Part shown: one piece after another, positions 61,189 to 64,000 of the stretch | How positions within the stretch are numbered: position 1 is the stretch's first letter | How the letters are laid out: each line of letters begins with the position of its first letter | Source: Jidongwangia harbinensis | Lineage (GTDB): Bacteria > Actinomycetota > Actinomycetes > Mycobacteriales > Micromonosporaceae | Assembly (NCBI RefSeq): GCF_020216025.1 | Contig: NZ_JAIWNC010000002.1 | Coordinates: forward strand, 124,001 to 188,000 | Length of the DNA: 64,000 nt | Direction of reading: 5' to 3' | Position numbers and translations under genes: made by a program | Notes under the pieces: generated by a model | The model's database searches: none | What the model was told of the DNA's origin: nothing | The model's input: only the letters and a program-made list of their open reading frames with translations

Positions 61189-61863
61189 CTAGAGCATGTG
61201 GACGACGTCGTCGGCGCTGAGCCGGGGCAGGCGGTCGGCCCAGGCGTCCGGGCCGGGCCGGCCGAGGTTGACCAGCAGCAGGGACCGCAGCCGACCGTCC
61301 GGGAAGAACTCGGCGTCCACCCCGGCCGGACGGAAGCCGGCCATCGGCCCGGCGGCCAGCCCGGCGGCCCGGACGCCGACGATGAAGTAACCGATCTGGA
61401 CGGCCGCGTTGAACCGGGCCTGGTCCAGCCGCGCCGCGTCGTGCGCCGGGCCGGTGAAGTAGTCGCGGACGTGCGGCCGGTCCGGGTTCAGCCGGGGCAG
61501 GTGCTCGTGGAACCGGGTGTCCGCGGCCAGGATCGCGACCAGCGGTGCCGCGCCGGTCTTGGCGCGGTTGCCGGCGGACAGGTGGGGCAGCAGCCGCTCC
61601 CGGGCGGCCGCCGAGCGGATCAGCACGATCCGCAGTGGCTGGGAGTTGAACGCGGTCGGCCCGTACCGGATCAGCTCGTGCACGGCCCTGATCTGCTCCG
61701 GCGTGACCGGCTCGTCGGTGAACGTGTTCGCGGTCCGCGCGGACCGGAACAGCAGATCCTGCGCAGCGGGATCGAGCGCCAGCAGGTCCGGTGCGGACGG
61801 CCCGTTCGGTGCCGGGTCCTGCTCCGCGGAACGGCGGGTCCGGACCGTTGCCTCACCGCTCAT
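61189..61863 (-). CDS. Nitroreductase-family protein (RutE/malonic semialdehyde reductase-like)
   Basis: A 224-aa FMN-dependent reductase. Motifs: LFRSARTANTFTDEPVTPEQIRAVHELIRYGPTAFNSQPLRIVLI (FMN-binding N-terminus), LNPDRPHVRDYF, and AAGLAAGPMAGFRPAGVDAEFF, which is the RutE subgroup hallmark. ATGA overlap with the flavin reductase gene, so the reductase can supply reduced flavin. The overlapping pair lies behind the cysteine-rich leader peptide. An oxidoreductase in pyrimidine, sulfur or nitroaromatic metabolism; not resolved. Confidence 0.9.
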   Translation of the reverse strand: MSGEATVRTRRSAEQDPAPNGPSAPDLLALDPAAQDLLFRSARTANTFTDEPVTPEQIRAVHELIRYGPTAFNSQPLRIVLIRSAAARERLLPHLSAGNRAKTGAAPLVAILAADTRFHEHLPRLNPDRPHVRDYFTGPAHDAARLDQARFNAAVQIGYFIVGVRAAGLAAGPMAGFRPAGVDAEFFPDGRLRSLLLVNLGRPGPDAWADRLPRLSADDVVHML

Positions 61864-62375
61864 GCGGCGAGGCGGGCGTAGCGGCCGTCGTGGTAGAGCA
61901 GCGGGACGCCGTCGTCGTGCCGGCCGAATTCCGGCTCGGCCAGCACCACCGCGTGGTCGCCGGTGGCCACCCGGTCGATCACCCGGCACAGCAGCCAGGC
62001 CAGCGTGCCGTCGAGCAGCGGCACGTCGTGCGGTCCGGGCCGCCACGCGGTCGGGCCGGCGAACCGGTCGATCCCGCTGGTGGCGAACCGCCGGGCCAGG
62101 TCCTGCTGGCCGTCGGCGAGCAGGTGCACGGCCACGTGGTCGGCGCGGGCCACGGTGGGCCAGCTGGAGGAGTCCCGGTTCAGGCAGAAAGACACGATCG
62201 GCGGGTGCAGGGACACCGAGGTGAACGAGGTGGCGGTGAAGCCGGCCGGGCGGTCGCCCGGTGCGGTCACCACGGTCACCGTGCTGGCCTGGTGGCGCAG
62301 CAGGCGGCGGAACTCGGTGACGTCGAGCGGGGCTCCGGGGTGCGGAGCCGGTAGCGGACCGGTGGTCAGGGTCAT
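61860..62375 (-). CDS. Flavin reductase (NADH:FMN oxidoreductase) family protein
   Basis: A 171-aa split-barrel flavin reductase. Motifs: FRRLLRHQASTVTVVTAPGDRPAGFTATSFTSVSLHPPIVSFCLN (FMN-binding), VHLLADGQQDLARRFA, GDHAVVLAEPE and a C-terminal PLLYHDGRYARL. GGAGG precedes the ATG at 62375 by five bases, preferred to an ATG eight codons upstream. First structural gene after the leader peptide at 62529-62600, whose Cys codons suggest sulfur-dependent expression, fitting supply of FMNH2 to sulfonate-type monooxygenases. Confidence 0.93.
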   Translation of the reverse strand: MTLTTGPLPAPHPGAPLDVTEFRRLLRHQASTVTVVTAPGDRPAGFTATSFTSVSLHPPIVSFCLNRDSSSWPTVARADHVAVHLLADGQQDLARRFATSGIDRFAGPTAWRPGPHDVPLLDGTLAWLLCRVIDRVATGDHAVVLAEPEFGRHDDGVPLLYHDGRYARLAA

Positions 62376-62474
62376 CAGATCCTCCGTGGGAGCGGGCACG
62401 GCGGCACGACCGGCGGTGGGTCGCCGGGTGCCTCGGCGGGTGGGACGGCCGCTACGTCGATGGAGGCGGCGGAC

Positions 62475-62490
62475 GGGCCGGCGCCGGCCC
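62475..62490. promoter_or_regulatory. GC hairpin between leader peptide and flavin reductase
   Basis: GGGCCGGCGCCGGCCC is a perfect palindrome in the 153-base interval after the leader stop, able to form a strong RNA hairpin. It could be part of an attenuation switch, but GC-rich palindromes are common here. Confidence 0.3.
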
Positions 62491-62528
62491 GCATGGGGTG
62501 CGTGGGATTCTGCGCTGCGTCGGACGAC

Positions 62529-62600
62529 TCAACAGGCGCAGGTGCACACCCGGAGGAAGTCGACGAAGCGCCGTCGGATGAGACGGGTGCTCCGGTTCAT
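62529..62600 (-). CDS. Cysteine-rich leader peptide (23 aa), probable attenuator
   Basis: A tiny frame too short for ordinary gene calling: it begins with MNRSTRLIRRRFVDFLRV and ends CTCAC followed directly by the TGA. This is the pattern of actinobacterial leader peptides (basic N-terminus, RRxxVDxxRV core, then several Cys) that precede sulfur-metabolism operons and sense Cys-tRNA supply by ribosome stalling. Three Cys among the last five residues is far above background. It lies 153 bases upstream of the flavin reductase start in the same direction. The rest of the 528-base gap (62376-62903) contains the palindrome at 62475 and an AT-rich patch near 62656-62664 likely to hold the promoter. 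Confidence 0.75.
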   Translation of the reverse strand: MNRSTRLIRRRFVDFLRVCTCAC

Positions 62601-62903
62601 GCCAGCAACGTAACGTCGCGGCCGACGCCGCGTCACCGGCTTGTGACCCAGGACACATATAATTCCCATAGGCTAGGAGGGATATCCCCACCATGCTGCG
62701 TACTTAGGGGCACTAACCGGCAGGTAAGGGGGCTGAGGATTCGGCCGGCGCGGACGCCGGGCACCGCCCCGACCAGCCAGGACGCCGCATTCGGGACTCT
62801 CCGCGGTCGGTGCCGCACGGTGCGTCGCGGCGCGGTGTTGGTACAAAGCCGATGCGCCGGCCGCCACCGGCGCGTCCGCACCGTCGCCCGAGGAGAGTCT
62901 TCG

Positions 62904-64000
62904 TTGAGAGCGCCCCAGTCAGCCGCCGTTCTGATCAGATCGCTGGCGGTCGCCGTCGTGGTGGTGGGAACCGGTCTGGCGACCACCGGTCCGGCCGCCG
63001 CCGCACCGTCGGCCACCGTGGACTACGTGGCACTCGGCGACTCGTACGCGTCCGGCGTCGGGTCCGGGCCGGAGACCGGTGAGTGCCGGGTCACCGAGTA
63101 CGCGTATCCGGCCCTCTGGGCCGCCACCGAGCCCACCGCGGTGAAGCTGACCCAGAAGGCCTGCAGCGGCGCCTCCTCGGCCGACGTGCTCGCCGACCTG
63201 GTGAGGACGCCCGACGCGACCAACCCGGTGAAGGCGCTCGACGCGGGGACCGACCTGGTGAGCCTCACCGTCGGGGCCAACGACCTGAACCTGGTCGACG
63301 CGTTGAAGACCTGCGCCGACACGAGCCAGGCGCAGGCGTGCGCCACCAAGCTGGCCGCGGCCGAGGCCGCGCTGACCACCACGTTCCCGGAAGACCTGGG
63401 CAAGACGTTGGCCGCGGTGAAGACGAATGCCCCGAAGGCGCGGATCGCCGTCGTCGGGTACCCGTTGCCGTTCGAGGACGTCGCCCAGTGCGCGCTGCCG
63501 CTGCCGAAGACGCTGCGCGACGCCGGCAACACCGCCGTGGCCGGCATCAACCGGGTGCTGGAGGCGCAGGCCGCGGCGGCCGGCGCCACGTTCGTGGACG
63601 TGGCCGCGCGGTACGCCGGACACGGCCTCTGCGGCACCGAACCGTGGATCGTCGGCCTGGCCGGACTGGCCAACAACACGCTGCTGCACCCGAGCCGGCT
63701 GGGTCAGGAGCGCGGTCAGCTGATCGCCTTCACCGAGAAGGTCGGCACGCCGGAGGAGATCCTCGCCTGGATCGCCGACCGGGACAAGCCGGCGCCGGTG
63801 CCGAGCGCGACGCCGACGCCGACGCCGACCACCACCGGCCCGGCCGCGCCGGACACCGCCGGTGGCACCGGTGCGGGTGACTCCGGCTCGGCGTCCGGCG
63901 GTCTGCCGGTCACCGGTACCAACGTCTGGATGCTCGCCGGCGTCGGCCTGGCGCTGCTGGTGGCCGGGGCGTTCGCGCTCCGGGTACGGCGGCCCCGCCG
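62904..64000 (+). CDS. Secreted SGNH/GDSL hydrolase with LPVTG sortase anchor (3' end at window edge)
   Basis: About 365 codons visible from a TTG start at 62904, supported by AGGAGAG six to seven bases upstream; no better start gives a signal peptide. Residues 1-38 are a signal peptide (VAVVVVGTGLATTGPAAAA). The SGNH hydrolase has block I VALGDSYASGVGSG with nucleophile Ser, block III GANDL, and catalytic HPSRLGQ near the C-terminal end. A Pro/Thr-rich spacer (about 298-312) and Gly/Ser stretch follow, then LPVTG, a hydrophobic helix (WMLAGVGLALLVAGAFAL) and a basic tail RVRRPRR, a complete sortase cell-wall sorting signal. So it is a wall-attached esterase/lipase. The stop is beyond the window, at most a few codons away. 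Confidence 0.92.
   Translation, partial: MRAPQSAAVLIRSLAVAVVVVGTGLATTGPAAAAPSATVDYVALGDSYASGVGSGPETGECRVTEYAYPALWAATEPTAVKLTQKACSGASSADVLADLVRTPDATNPVKALDAGTDLVSLTVGANDLNLVDALKTCADTSQAQACATKLAAAEAALTTTFPEDLGKTLAAVKTNAPKARIAVVGYPLPFEDVAQCALPLPKTLRDAGNTAVAGINRVLEAQAAAAGATFVDVAARYAGHGLCGTEPWIVGLAGLANNTLLHPSRLGQERGQLIAFTEKVGTPEEILAWIADRDKPAPVPSATPTPTPTTTGPAAPDTAGGTGAGDSGSASGGLPVTGTNVWMLAGVGLALLVAGAFALRVRRPR

Noticed and set aside
62452..62694. 80-aa minus-strand frame overlapping the leader region
   Set aside because: No domain or RBS; its sequence is a frame-shifted reading of the leader peptide and spacer.
1..64000. rRNA, tRNA, CRISPR arrays, insertion sequences, origin
   Set aside because: No cloverleaf-like, repeat-spacer or transposase sequences were noticed in the gaps, which are short and mostly explained by promoters or remnants.

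Overview
The window is 64 kb of very GC-rich DNA with GTG and TTG starts, dense 1-4 bp gene overlaps (GTGA, ATGA, TGATG) and families typical of soil actinomycetes: SARP regulators, DivIVA-type coiled coils, PadR/DUF1048/Drr exporters, WYL regulators, many secreted glycoside hydrolases. It looks like a chromosomal segment of a filamentous actinobacterium, most likely Micromonosporaceae (Actinoplanes-like); the genus is inference. No rRNA, tRNA, CRISPR array or insertion sequence was seen. Both ends cut a gene: tctA at base 1 and a sortase-anchored GDSL hydrolase at base 64000.

Layout. 1-2.9 kb: tripartite tricarboxylate transporter tctCBA (minus). 3.1-4.4 kb: secreted CBM13-GH128 glucanase. 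4.4-11.5 kb: LuxR-type regulator, an unknown small protein, and two very large SARP/AAA regulators in tandem. 11.6-12.6 kb: an orphan HExxH protein. 12.8-16 kb: CitAB-type two-component system divergent from a second TctC. 16-19.6 kb: large GH78 alpha-L-rhamnosidase with an AT-rich operator. 19.7-22.7 kb: a PhoD remnant, a small secreted protein, a siderophore-interacting protein and two lipoproteins.

22.7-39.3 kb is a sugar-catabolism region in two blocks: (i) GH114 polygalactosaminidase, PfkB kinase, class II aldolase and Gfo/Idh oxidoreductase, with a divergent second PfkB kinase; (ii) ABC sugar importer, AgaS-like SIS isomerase, GH4 glycosidase, DeoR repressor and ROK repressor. Read together they suggest scavenging of galactosamine-containing polymers through tagatose 6-phosphate. 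Between the blocks sit a caspase-like (clan CD) protein with a GNAAL N-terminal motif and a PadR/DUF1048/DrrAB exporter preceded by an elaborate repeat operator.

39.5-49.8 kb: DivIVA-like protein, ECF sigma factor with hydrolase, then a galactan locus (GH53, GH42, ABC importer, LacI regulator with TGGGAGCGCTCCCA-type operators) whose substrate-binding gene is broken by an internal deletion plus frameshift. 49.9-53.9 kb: FAD oxidoreductase, then a dicarboxylate transporter overlapping a tartrate/malate dehydrogenase gene. 53.9-58.1 kb: WYL regulator/epoxide hydrolase pair with a perfect palindrome, MerR regulator/small membrane protein pair with a palindrome, a broken SnoaL-like gene, DoxX protein. 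58.2-61.1 kb: proton-translocating transhydrogenase pntAAB. 61.2-62.6 kb: flavin reductase and nitroreductase behind a short leader peptide ending in Cys-Thr-Cys-Ala-Cys, a probable cysteine attenuator.

The most novel-looking items are the orphan HExxH protein, the clan CD protein, the PadR repeat array, the presumed galactosamine locus and the cysteine leader. All functions are assigned by reading motifs; no database search was run.
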